Assembly (NCBI RefSeq): GCF_932526225.1
Contig: NC_064044.1
Coordinates: 4,581,747 to 4,645,746, forward strand
DNA: 64,000 nucleotides
Reading direction: 5' to 3'
Origin: Nematostella vectensis
Lineage: Eukaryota; Cnidaria; Anthozoa; Actiniaria; Edwardsiidae
The notes under the pieces were generated by a model that saw only the letters and a list, made by a program, of their open reading frames with translations, had not been told where the DNA came from and did no database searches. A program made the translations under genes and the position numbers. Of this stretch, positions 9,791 through 20,970 are shown one piece after another. How positions within the stretch are numbered: the stretch's first letter is position 1; every line of letters begins with the position of its first letter.

Positions 9791-12133
9791 GTAATGTCGT
9801 CCCAAAATCGGAAACCGTAACGCGGGTGGAATAGCTGTATATATAGATAGATCTATTAAAGAGGGAGTATCTTATATGCCAACTAAAAATGAAAATGTAA
9901 CATGGCTTAAACTACACAAAAATTTTTTCCCTTTACCAAAAGATATATTTATAGGAACTGTGTATCTTAGCCCAAGGGACTTAGCCTATAACGAGGACAT
10001 TCTAGACGAACTTGAAGTAGAAACTTCTTTAACAAGGGGGAAGTGATGATGCAAGGAGATTTAAATGCAAGTACGGGAAATATCCATGAGTTTGTTGCTT
10101 TTGACCAAAATATTTTCCTTGCTCTACCTGATGACTATATTATTGATAAACAGCACATAAGATACTCCCAAGATAACCAGACGGTCGATGCAAGGGGCAA
10201 AACTCTCATAGATACATTAACTACTTTTAGTCTTAGGATATTCAATGGGAGAGTTATTGGTGACCTGACTGGGAAAAAAAACATGTTTCAAATATAACGG
10301 CAGCAGCCTGGTTGATAACGTAATAGGAAACGCTGATTTATTAGAGAAAACACGTTTTATGAATGTCCATCCCTTAAAGCCGCACCTTTCAGATCACTGT
10401 CAAATCTCATATGGAATTGAAATTCCGCGCGCGAAATAGAGGCTGGGTGGACAGCCGGGAGAAAGGATAGTTTTAGCAAAGCATAAACAGTTGGTCTGGG
10501 ACGACAGGATTAAAGACAAACTCACAGAACTATTACGTTCAGACGAGACCCAACAAAACATCGGTGACAATAAAAAACAATGAAAACATTGACGAAATGA
10601 CGACAACTGAACATCTAATTGATATAGCAAAGCAGTCTGGACTGCGCTATAAGAATAGATAAAAAAACGATAACGGCAACAAAAATTGGTTCGATCTCGA
10701 ATGTGACACAGAGAACAGGAGAAAGAGAACTTGCGGTCACTAGGACAACAAGTGTGCAGCAATCCAGATAATCCCGAACCTCCGGGGCTCATGCATACAG
10801 AGAAACAAATGTTCAAAAAACTATGCCGACGGAAAAACAGACGCACATTAAATCAAAACTAAAAAATATTCACCTAGAAGACACAAAAACAGCATGGAAA
10901 GATCTAAAGCAAGTTTTTAACATCGGCAAACCAAAACAAAACAAAACAACGCAAGCGAAGTAAGCGAAACCGATTTTTACAACCATTACAAAAATCTGAA
11001 CGACCCAAAGGACATAAACACCCCCGAAAACATTGTTAGGGAAGATACAAACAGGGAATCCCGGCCCCCTCGATTACCCCATATTGGTAAAAGAGGTTGA
11101 ATCGTCAATCCAAAAGCTAAAAAACAGTAAATCGCCCGTTATTGATAATATCCTGAATGAATTCCTGTCAATAAGAAAGGACGCTTTGAAGTGTCATTTA
11201 ACAAAATCCTGACTAGTGGAAAATATCCCGCCCTATGGAACGTAGGATTAATTGTCCCTATTTATAAAAAGGAGGACCCAGCAGAAGCAGAAAACTACAG
11301 GGGCATGACACTGCTTTCCGCATCACAAACTCCTCGATAAACTAAAAAATGTTGGAGTTAACGGCAAGTTTTATGAAGTCGTTTTGTCGATGTAAAATGA
11401 TAAATCGGCCGTGAAAATCAATAATTTATTAACACCTTCATTCAAGTGCCTTGTAGGTGTGAAACAGGGCTGTATGCTTAGCCAAACGCTGTTCAATTTA
11501 TATGTACACGACCTTCCTGAACAGCTAGACGCTTGAAACATAGACGATATTAATATCAACGGCAAACCTCTAAGTTGTTTGCTTAGTATGCAGATTATCT
11601 TGTCATTTTCTCAAAATCGGAAAATAGACTCCAAAACTATATAAAGGTTAATATTAAGAAAACGAAAATTCTCATTTTCAACAACAACGGTAAAACAATG
11701 AACAACATTTCGTTTTACATCAATCATGTCAGACTTGAAAAATGTCAAGTCATACAAATACCTCGGACTTCATCTATCGGCATTTGGAAATTTTGCTCTG
11801 GCAAAACAAGAGCTCAAAAAGACAGCCATGATAGCACTCTACAAATTGAGAAAAGAATTAAGAGACTACTTTAGAACTGATCCTAAACTCACAATGAAGT
11901 AATTTGATACGCTGATAGCCCCCATTCTATGTATGGGAGTGAGGTTTGGAGTATGGGAACCGCTACAAATGAAAAAGATTAAACAGAACAAGTTCATATA
12001 AAGTTCTGTAAAATGTTGCTTGGCGATGGTAAAGGTGCAAGTAATAACGCATGCAGAGGCGAACTTGGAAGGCTTCCCATAAGAACGAAGGCAAAAATGC
12101 GATCTTTAAAATTATGGCTGAAATTATCTGATG

Positions 12134-12913
12134 TTTCCCTGCTAGCAGAGGCTTCTTTTCTCTGTATTTCGCTTGGCTGGAGTTCGCGAGGAAAAGATAC
12201 CTCTGCCATAGGTCGGGACTGTTTCTGTTGCGCATGCGTGAGCGGTAATATGCGACCGACGTGCCAAAACCCGTACCATCGCGCGAAAGCTGTCAATATG
12301 CTTTGCATGGGTTTCAAACTCCGGTTAGTTCTCCTCTTCGAAAAAAGAAAACAACTGTTCAATTTCAATCACCTAAAACGTCACTAAAAAGATTGAACAA
12401 CAAACGCAGCAAAGACGACTTTTGTCTTGTTTGTGGAATTAATTTCAAGACATCTGGGCAGGCGAGTTTCTTTGATGTAAATATCGCACAGTTGGATTCG
12501 AAGAAAATGTTACAAAACTTTTTGGTAAAATTAGATCAGCTATTCCCAGAAGAATATGCAAAACCTGTAAACGGCAGATTGACTCGTTTGTCAAAAGAGA
12601 GAAAATTCTGAATGAAGATAAGGCATTGAATGGCTTCTTTTTATAATTCGTCGCGTGATATTTCTACGGAGGACGCCGTTTCGAATGCGGGCTTATTATC
12701 TGGCAGCGGATATACGTTTCATGCATGCGCTAGTCATTGTGGGCTCAAATAGTGGCCAGAAATTAATGAACGGAGCATGCGCTCTGGATCTCGTCCACGG
12801 TCGTGGACGGCGGTTTGATCAAACGAACTTGCGACCCATGGCAGAGGTATCTTTTCCTCGCGAACTCCAGCCCAGCGAAATACAGAGAAAAGAGGCCTCT
12901 GCTAGCAGGGAAA
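12134..12913. mobile_element. 780-bp DNA element with ~80-bp terminal inverted repeats inside the LINE
   Basis: The left end (12134 on) reads TTTCCCTGCTAGCAGAGG and the right end is its inverse; the arms match for about 80 bp with about four differences. The LINE reading frame continues across the insertion. Flanks ATCTGATG and TCAAATGT are only partly alike, so the target duplication is decayed or misjudged. It carries no transposase, so it is non-autonomous; superfamily unresolved. Confidence 0.8.
12405..12655 (+). pseudogene. Cys-rich (CxxC...CxxC) coding fragment carried in the DNA element
   Basis: Inside the 780-bp element one frame reads DDFCLVCGINFKTSG and continues through KMLQNFLVKLDQLFPE; after a frame change another reads ICKTCKRQIDSFVKRE. 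The spacing of two CxxC pairs resembles a ZAD-like or other zinc-binding N-terminal domain. It could be a captured host exon or a relic of the parent transposase's DNA-binding region. No family is claimed. Confidence 0.45.
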
Positions 12914-13704
12914 TCAAATGTAAACGAAACGCAGAAAATTTCGAATACTGCATACAACTGGATTAAGGAGGCGGACAACAAAGCCTTCTGGGGTTATAAA
13001 ATAAAAGACTTGAACAACCGAAATGGGCTGGGAGATATATGGGAATGCCAAAATCTAATAACTGATAATATTAATGCAATTGAAAATTTAATAAAACAAA
13101 GAATACAAGACGTTGAGTTACAGACATGGTCCGGCGACATACATGATGACATAAGAAAAGAACCCAACCAACAAAACAAACTTAGAACCTATAGAATATT
13201 CAAACAACATACGAATTTGAAACATGATATATGTAGCTAGGTCACCAATATAAACTACAGAATCGCGCTGACAAAACTGCGAATTAGCAATCATAAGCTC
13301 GAAATCGAAGCTGCGCGTTATCGAAAACCTTACAAAAGAGTAAATGAGAGGATATGCCCTATTTGCGCTACTGGTGAGGTGGGGGATGAGGTTCATTTCC
13401 TGACAAGATGCCCCAAATTTTGTGATGAAAGAGCCGAAGTTTTCACAAAGATACAAATGGCAACAAACATTAATGTTAATCGAATGTCAGGAAATGACCT
13501 CTTCCTCCTCCTCATTAATCCACTACAAAACTTGAAAAAATAATAGCAAAATTTATTGCCAAAATCACGTTACGAAGCACATTAAAGACAAAATGCGTTA
13601 CGAAGCACATTAACGTTGTAGTCCTTCATCGCATGTGAAACTATATTAATTTTATTTGGAACTCATCCCATGTACACAATCTGTATAAGGACCAAATTAA
13701 AAGA

Positions 13705-15961
13705 CCATGCAGATGGGATACACCCAGACAGGGAGACCATGCACATGGGATACACCCAGACAAAGAGACCATGCAGATAGGATACAACCAGACAGGGAGA
13801 CCATGCAGATGGGATACACCCAGACAGGGAGACCATGCAGATGGGATACAATAGACAGGGAGACCATGCACCTGGTATACACCCATACAGAGAGACAATG
13901 CAGATGGGATACAACCAGACAGGGAGACCATGCAGATGGGATACACCCAGACAGAGAGACCATGCAGATGGGATACACCCAGACAGGGAGACCATGCAGA
14001 TTGGATACATTCAGACAGGGAGACCCTGCCGATTGGATACATTCAGACAAGGATACCATGCAGATTGAATTCACCAAGACAGGGAGACCATGCAGATGGG
14101 ATACACCCAGACAGGGAGACCATGCAGACGGGATACACCCAGACAGGGAGACAATGCAGATTGGATACACCCAGACACCAAGACCATGCAGATGGGATAC
14201 ACCCAGACAGGGAGACCATGCAGATGGGACACACCCAGACAGGAGACCATGCAGATACGATATACCCAGACAGGGAGACCAGGCAGATGGGATACACCTA
14301 GACAGGCTGACCATGCAGATGGAATACACCAAGACAGGGAGACCATGCAGATTGAACACACCTAGACAGGAGACCATGCAGATGGGATACACCCAGACAG
14401 GGAGACCATGCAGATGGGACACACTTAGACAGGAGACCATGCAGATGCGATACACCCAGGCAGGGAGACCATGCAGATGGGATACACCTAGACAGGGTGA
14501 CCATGCAGATGGAATACACCCAGGCAGGGAGACCATGCAGATGGGACACACCTAGACAGGAGACCATGCAGATGCGATACATCAAGAGAGGGAGACCATG
14601 CAGATAGGATACACCCAGACAGAGAGACCATGCAAATGGGATACACCCAGGCAGGGAGACCGTGCAGATGGGATACACCCAGAAAGATAGAACATGAAGA
14701 TGGGATACACCCACACAGGGAGACCATTTAGATGGGATACACCCAGACAGGGAGACCATGCAGATTGGATACACCCAGACCCCGAGACCATGCAGATGGG
14801 ATACACCTAGACAGGGTGACCATGCAGATGGGATACACCCAGACAGGGAGACCATGCAGATGGGATACAATAGACAGGGAGACCATGCACCTGGTATACA
14901 CCCATACAGAGAGACAATGCAGATGGGATACAACCAGACAGGGAGACCATGCAGATGGGATACACCCAGACAGAGAGACCATGCAGATGGGATACACCCA
15001 GACAGGGAGACCATGCAGATTGGATACATTCAGACAGGGAGACCCTGCCGATTGGATACATTCAGACAAGGATACCATGCAGATTGAATTCACCAAGACA
15101 GGGAGACCATGCAGATGGGATACACCCAGACAGGGAGACCATGCAGACGGGATACACCCAGACAGGGAGACAATGCAGATTGGATACACCCAGACACCAA
15201 GACCATGCAGATGGGATACACCCAGACAGGGAGACCATGCAGATGGGACACACCCAGACAGGAGACCATGCAGATACGATATACCCAGACAGGGAGACCA
15301 GGCAGATGGGATACACCTAGACAGGCTGACCATGCAGATGGAATACACCAAGACAGGGAGACCATGCAGATTGAACACACCTAGACAGGAGACCATGCAG
15401 ATGGGATACACCCAGACAGGGAGACCATGCAGATGGGACACACTTAGACAGGAGACCATGCAGATGCGATACACCCAGGCAGGGAGACCATGCAGATAGG
15501 ATACACCTAGACAGGGTGACCATGCAGATGGAATACACCCAGGCAGGGAGACCATGCAGATGGGACACACCTAGACAGGAGACCATGCAGATGCGATACA
15601 TCAAGAGAGGGAGACCATGCAGATAGGATACACCCAGACAGAGAGACCATGCAAATGGGATACACCCAGGCAGGGAGACCGTGCAGATGGGATACACCCA
15701 GAAAGATAGAACATGAAGATGGGATACACCCACACAGGGAGACCATTTAGATGGGATACACCCAGACAGGGAGACCATGCAGATTGGATACACCCAGACC
15801 CCGAGACCATGCAGATGGGATACACCTAGACAGGGTGACCATGCAGATGGAATACACCAAGACAGGGAGACCATGCACCTGGGACACACCCACACAGGGA
15901 GACCATGCAGATGGGATACACCCAGACAAGGAGACCATGCAGATGGGACACACCCAGACAG
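13705..15961. repeat. 32-bp minisatellite with a 1,019-bp higher-order duplication
   Basis: About 70 units of a 32-bp motif (core CCATGCAGATGGGATACACC, then a CAGACAGGGAGA-like part) fill this interval. Variants recur exactly 1,019 bp apart (positions 13857 and 14876 both begin a GGGAGACCATGCACCTGG variant, and CTGCCGATTGG occurs twice), so a block of about 32 units was duplicated. The motif is open in most frames, which explains the many ORFs here; none is a credible gene. Short blocks of the same motif mark other unit boundaries at 26.4, 33.2 and 48.9 kb. Confidence 0.95.
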
Positions 15962-16953
15962 GGGGTGTAATTTTCATAAGGATGATAAGATTTGGGCCAT
16001 AGCGTACAATTAAAGGTGTGTGTCTGAAACTAAGTCCGATAAGTAAAAAACTCTCATACTAGCGTGGCCAAACGTGGCCGCGCCCTCTTCTTGATACTAC
16101 TTTCTGGTTTGGGGATGGGAATGAAAATTTCTAGAGGATATCATAAATACTTATCAAATGTCCACTCTGTTTGTAGTGATTGTCTTATTCTCCTTTTATT
16201 GAAAACTCAATCTATCACGTTTACAGGTGTAAAGATTAACATAGGCCACAAGGGCCGCAATAAATATTGTGCAAAGTGCAAATTGTGGCTTGCATTTTGT
16301 TTTGGTCTAATGCGATGCACGTGTGTTAATTTTAAAACGTCTTATTGGACTTCTTTATTTTCATTAGAATATCACATTCCATATTTCGCCCTCAAAAGTA
16401 CCAACTTCAAATAGAAAAGCCATCAATAGGAAAGGCGTCAATCATTGTTCTTCGAACCCCCTACACCAAGAATGGAATTCGCTTAAAATGAAATCGCCCA
16501 ATGCAAAGGTGTCTAACTAAGTCAAGCTGCACATCCGTAAAACTCAGCTCTCATAGTGATATGATAGTACCAAGCCTGAACTAAAATCCTGACGTAACGC
16601 GTCTTGATGAAAGGGAAGAACTCGTTCTTCACCAGAGTGGTCTGATCTGAGTTGCCAGGGAACACCTGAAGAAAAGCTCAAAATGTTATAATAACAACAA
16701 CAATATAAAAGCTTTATTCAGTTGAAATAAATGTACCTATCATATTGATAAAGATTCCCCTAATCTATCGTTAGACTGTACTCAACATAACACTGTTTTT
16801 ACGTTGTCTTACCTTAATCACACCATTCTCGTCTTCGTAACTCTGCCACTGATCTCCCGTCAGACTGTAATTCACGTTGTACTTAGTCACCCATTGGGGA
16901 AAGTCGTCGCGTCCCTGCGTTGCAACATGAGTAACCAATGTTACTCGGCCCAG

Positions 16954-19900
16954 TGGGCAGTGGCTAGGCCTAGCTTGGAGCAGGTCTAGAATGGAGAAGT
17001 AGGACGCCTCCTTCCCTCCACTAGTCTGTGGGAGATCCTTGGGCAAGATCGAGTACCCACTTAGCCCCCCGTGCCAGGGTTTCGGTGAAGTCATGGAGAC
17101 TGCATGGCATAAGCTCCCTGTTGCCTTGCAGGTAGGTCTTGGTTGGCCAAAGGCTAAGGGAGTAAACCCCGACAGAAAATCTGGAGTGGAGCCCCACTGT
17201 CGGTTTGAAGGCGTACTTCGTCCCTCTCCGGCAGCTCCTGCACCCTCGGTGAGTCTCCAACCGTCTTGACCTTGTCTTGCCGTTGGGTCAGGCTCATCAG
17301 GGCGAGAGAGTGAGGCTGGTGCTGCGCAAGCCTCCTTCACTTTAATCCAAATTCAGCGCATGTCATAGCTTTACCACCATCGACAACCCTCAACCTTCAA
17401 AGCCCTGTGGCGATGGGGGAGCGGCGAAGCAGCAGGTGCGGAAACACTGGAAGCTGTAGCTGCAATCTTGCACACAGGCGGCTTAGGCTATAGGGTCGTT
17501 CTTCTCTGATTGGGACAGCAGAGAAGTCCGGCAGCCCCCTAAGCGACCAGGCAGCCCTATTCAGGATAGCTCTGCCTGCCTCCATAGCCTGAGGACGGAG
17601 CTAGAAAAGATGCTCTAAACATAGCCTGTTCCACAACACACCTGGCCAGCATACCGCAGTTGGCGGGTTCCCATTTTGCGGTCGAAATAACAAGAAAATA
17701 CTCAAGAAAACTCTCAAACTCACCCTTGCGTCATGGAACGTTAGATCTCTTCTCGACTCGTCCACCTCTAAGTCAAGGAGACCAGAAAGACGAACGGCCC
17801 TCGTAGCGAGAGAACTTGCCCGCTATAACGTCGATATTGCAGCCCTCAGCGAAACACGCTTCCCAGACAAAGGCCAGCTCAGTGAGATCGGAGGCGGCTA
17901 CACTTTCTTCTGGAGTGGCCGCAGCAGTGAAGAGCGACGTGAGTCTGGTGTCGGCTTTGCAATCAAAGACCATCTCATACGGAAACTTGACAGTATACCA
18001 GAAGGCATAAATGATCGTCTCATGAAATTCAAGCTCCCCCTTGGCAGAGGGAGATCCGCTACCCTTATTAGCGCCTACGCACCCACCATGACAAACCCGG
18101 AAGATGCTAAGGAGAAGTTCTATGAAGAACTGGATGCGCTTATTTCCACTATTCCACAGTCAGAAAAGCTCCTACTTCTTGGCGACTTTAATGCTCGTGT
18201 AGGTCAAGACCACCAGGCTTGGGAAGGTGTCATCGGACACCATGGAGTAGGAAAATGCAACAGTAACGGTCTCCTCCTGCTTAGAATGTGCGCCACTCAC
18301 GGCTTAGCTATCACTAACACCATGTTCCGCCTTCCAACTCGAAAGAAAACATCTTGGATGCACCCTCGATCTAAGCATTGGCATCTCATTGACTACGTCA
18401 TTGTCAGAGCAAAGGATATACGGGATGTTTGTGTGACTAAGGCAATGTGTGGTGCTGACTGTTGGACGGACCATCGCCTCATCATTTCTAAGACCAATTT
18501 GCATATTCAGCCCAAAAGAAGACCACAGGGCCAGACAGTTGTGAAAAAGCTCAATGTCAACAAGCTTAAGCTCCCTTCCATTCAAGAGAAACTAGTAGAA
18601 AGCTTAGAAAATCAACTGACTGAGGATATTGGAAACGACTGGAACTCCTTAAAGACAACAATTCATTCTGCTGCCCTTGAGGTGCTCGGATCAGTTACCA
18701 GGAACCATCAGGACTGGTTTGATGAAAATGATGCCAAAATCACAGCTCTTTTGGAAGAAAAACGGCAACTCTTCAGAGCTCATCAAAATGATCCCAACTC
18801 AGTCTCGAAGAAAGACGCCTACGTCAGCAAACGCAGACAGGTCCAATTAAAACTCCGTGACATTCAAGACACATGGCTGAGTGACAAAGCTGATGAAATT
18901 CAAGGCTTTGCAGACAGACACGACACGAAACGATTCTACGATTCGCTCAGATGTATATTTGGACCACCAACACCGGGCAGTTTCCCACTACTGAGCGCTG
19001 ACGGAGCAACACTCATCACTGACAAAAACATGGTAGTAGAGAGATGGGCAGAACACTTCAATGGCGTTCTAAATCGTCCATCATCCATCAATGACGAAGC
19101 CATACAACGCCTTCCACAGGTGGACATAAACCCAGACCTGGACATAACACCATCAGAGGATGAGGTTGTCAAGGCAATCAAGCAGATGTCGACTGGAAAA
19201 GCCCCCGGCTCTGATGCCATCCCTGCCGAAGTGTTCAAGTCAGGCGGCCCTTCTCTCCTACACAAATTAACAGTGCTATTCCAATCGCTCTGGGAAAGTG
19301 AGACCCTCCCGCAAGATTTTAAAGATGCCACAATCGTCCACATCTACAAGAGAAAGGGCAACAAGCGATCTTGTGACAACCATAGAGGGATTTCACTTCT
19401 CTCCATCGCTGCAAAGATCTTTGCCCGACTGCTTCTCAATCGTCTCCTCAAACACCTTGAACAAGGCCATCTCCCTGAGAGCCAATGCGGTTTCCGTGCA
19501 GGTCGAGGAACTGTTGATATGATCTTTGCTGCACGTCAGATTCAGGAGAAAAGTGTGGAACAAAATCAAGATCTCTATACCACTTTTGTAGATTTAACAA
19601 AAGCGTTCGACACTGTGAGCAGAGAGGGACTGTGGAAAATCATGGCGAAGTTCGGCTGCCCCGAGAGGTTCATAAAGATTGTTAGACAATTTCACGATGG
19701 GATGATGGCCCGTGTTCTTGATGATGGAAATACCTCTGCCCCTTTTCAAGTGTCAAATGGAGTCAAGCAAGGTTGTGTCCTTGCCCCTACACTGTTTAGT
19801 TTGATGTTCTCTGCAATGCTGACTGATGCCTTCAGGGAGACACCCCTAGGCATCCCCATCAGGTATAGGTGTGATGGAAAGCTGTTCAACCTACGACGTC

Positions 19901-20970
19901 TGAAGGCCGTCACTAGAGTCAAAGAGACTGTGATTCGTGACCTGCTTTTTGCTGATGACTGTGCCCTCAACGCCGTCAATGAGCATGACATGCAACAGGA
20001 AATGGACGCTTTCTCATCCGCCTGTGACAACTTTGGCCTCACCATCAGTATCAAGAAGACTGAAGTGATGTATCAGCCCGCCCCAGGAAAACCATATCAG
20101 GAACCAAACATCACAGTTAAGGGGCAGCGACTTCAAGATGTAGAAAACTTCACCTACCTCGGCAGCACTCTCTCCCGCAACGCCAACATCGATGCAGAAA
20201 TCAACAACCGCATCGCGAAGGCAAGCAGTGCCTTTGGGAGATTGAGGAAGTCAGTCTGGGAACGCAGAGGCATCTCACAATGCACCAAGATCAAAGTGTA
20301 CAGAGCAGTCGTCTTAACAACACTTCTCTATGGCTGCGAAACTTGGACCATCTACAGAAGACATGAGAAACTTCTCCAGCAGTTCCATCTCCGCTGTCTC
20401 AGAAACATCCTAAATATCCGCTGGCAGGATAGAATCACAAACACTGAGGTTCTGGAGAGAGCAAACCTCCCCAGCGTCATTACCACCATGCGCAAAGCTC
20501 AGACACGATGGGCAGGACACGTCTGCCGTATGTCAGACTCCAGAATACCCAAACAGCTGTTGTACGGTGAACTAAGCCGTGGAAGCAGGAAAGTTGGAGG
20601 CCAGCGCAAACGCTATAAAGACTGCATCAAATCACATCTGAAAGACTTCAATATCGACGTTTCAACGTGGGAAACTGCAGCATCTGACAGACCGATTTGG
20701 CGTAATCTGATTCACAAAGGTGCCATCCACTCAGAAAATAAACGCTCCAACGCAGCCAAAAACAAACGCCAAAAACGCAAGGCTAGAGCTGACCAACCTA
20801 CCAATATGACCCCCTCTTACTGGTGTCCGACTTGTGGAAGGGGTTTTCTTGCACGAATTGGCCTTATAAGCCACCTGCGGATTCATCCCTCCGCCCCTTA
20901 GACATTGTTATACTGTCAGTATTGCTATGGTCATACTCGACTACGAGTTGACGAACAACACTCGGCCCAG
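16954..20970 (+). mobile_element. Near-complete non-LTR retrotransposon with 11-bp target duplication
   Basis: Inserted into exon 3 of copy A, antisense to the gene. The target duplication is ACTCGGCCCAG at 16943-16953 and 20960-20970; deleting the element and one copy restores an exon exactly as long as in copies B, C and E (335 bp). The 5' part (16954-17604) holds no recognisable ORF1. The 3' end after the stop is about 58 bp and ends without poly(A). The intact ORF and exact target copies suggest a recent insertion. Confidence 0.92.
17605..20901 (+). CDS. LINE ORF2: AP-type endonuclease, reverse transcriptase and C-terminal C2H2 finger
   Basis: The frame is open from 17605 to the stop at 20899-20901. 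The first in-frame ATG is only at 18022, inside the endonuclease domain, so translation must start at a non-AUG codon, by readthrough, or on a longer ancestral ORF. Endonuclease motifs: ASWNVRSLL, LSETRF, GDFNARVG (residues 54-61 counted from 18022), TDHRLI. Reverse transcriptase: GKAPGSDAIPAEVF, FVDLTKAFDT, NGVKQGCVLAPTLF and the catalytic FADD near residue 643. The tail has a finger, WCPTCGRGFLARIGLISHLR with a final H. It would nick target DNA and prime reverse transcription of its own RNA. Clade (RTE, L2 or CR1-like) is not resolved by eye. Confidence 0.9.
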   Translation, partial: KRCSKHSLFHNTPGQHTAVGGFPFCGRNNKKILKKTLKLTLASWNVRSLLDSSTSKSRRPERRTALVARELARYNVDIAALSETRFPDKGQLSEIGGGYTFFWSGRSSEERRESGVGFAIKDHLIRKLDSIPEGINDRLMKFKLPLGRGRSATLISAYAPTMTNPEDAKEKFYEELDALISTIPQSEKLLLLGDFNARVGQDHQAWEGVIGHHGVGKCNSNGLLLLRMCATHGLAITNTMFRLPTRKKTSWMHPRSKHWHLIDYVIVRAKDIRDVCVTKAMCGADCWTDHRLIISKTNLHIQPKRRPQGQTVVKKLNVNKLKLPSIQEKLVESLENQLTEDIGNDWNSLKTTIHSAALEVLGSVTRNHQDWFDENDAKITALLEEKRQLFRAHQNDPNSVSKKDAYVSKRRQVQLKLRDIQDTWLSDKADEIQGFADRHDTKRFYDSLRCIFGPPTPGSFPLLSADGATLITDKNMVVERWAEHFNGVLNRPSSINDEAIQRLPQVDINPDLDITPSEDEVVKAIKQMSTGKAPGSDAIPAEVFKSGGPSLLHKLTVLFQSLWESETLPQDFKDATIVHIYKRKGNKRSCDNHRGISLLSIAAKIFARLLLNRLLKHLEQGHLPESQCGFRAGRGTVDMIFAARQIQEKSVEQNQDLYTTFVDLTKAFDTVSREGLWKIMAKFGCPERFIKIVRQFHDGMMARVLDDGNTSAPFQVSNGVKQGCVLAPTLFSLMFSAMLTDAFRETPLGIPIRYRCDGKLFNLRRLKAVTRVKETVIRDLLFADDCALNAVNEHDMQQEMDAFSSACDNFGLTISIKKTEVMYQPAPGKPYQEPNITVKGQRLQDVENFTYLGSTLSRNANIDAEINNRIAKASSAFGRLRKSVWERRGISQCTKIKVYRAVVLTTLLYGCETWTIYRRHEKLLQQFHLRCLRNILNIRWQDRITNTEVLERANLPSVITTMRKAQTRWAGHVCRMSDSRIPKQLLYGELSRGSRKVGGQRKRYKDCIKSHLKDFNIDVSTWETAASDRPIWRNLIHKGAIHSENKRSNAAKNKRQKRKARADQPTNMTPSYWCPTCGRGFLARIGLISHLRIHPSAP

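Larger units (their letters stand above)
9795..13545 (+). mobile_element. Decayed LINE (CR1/L2-like by eye), interrupted by a DNA element
   Basis: Plus-strand fragments in several frames line up with a non-LTR retrotransposon ORF2: endonuclease pieces near 9820-10290 (GGIAVYIDRSIKEG; QGDLNASTG; RVIGDLTGKK), reverse-transcriptase pieces near 11220-11600 (NVGLIVPIYKKEDPAEAENY; VGVKQGCMLSQTLFNLYV) and a C-terminal part near 12914-13545 with a CPICATGEVGDEVHFLTRCP string. Many stops and frameshifts show it is dead. At 12134-12913 it is split by an inverted-repeat element; the LINE peptide resumes on the other side. Clade assignment is an impression only. Confidence 0.75.

Noticed and set aside
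13641..16013. Many ORFs of 60-284 codons with YPICMVSLSGC- or MQMGYTQTGRPC-like repeats
   Set aside because: They are readings of the 32-bp minisatellite in different frames; the period is not a multiple of three and no frame stands out.
16064..16414. ORF with KCKLWLAFCFGLMRCTC, repeated at 26999, 33883 and 49574
   Set aside because: Conserved only with its duplicated surroundings. No signal, family or splice context.
16943..16960. Exon 3 of copy A read as continuing into the LINE (a 189-codon minus ORF at 17340-16771)
   Set aside because: The frame runs by chance into the LINE 5' region; the exact target duplication shows the boundary.
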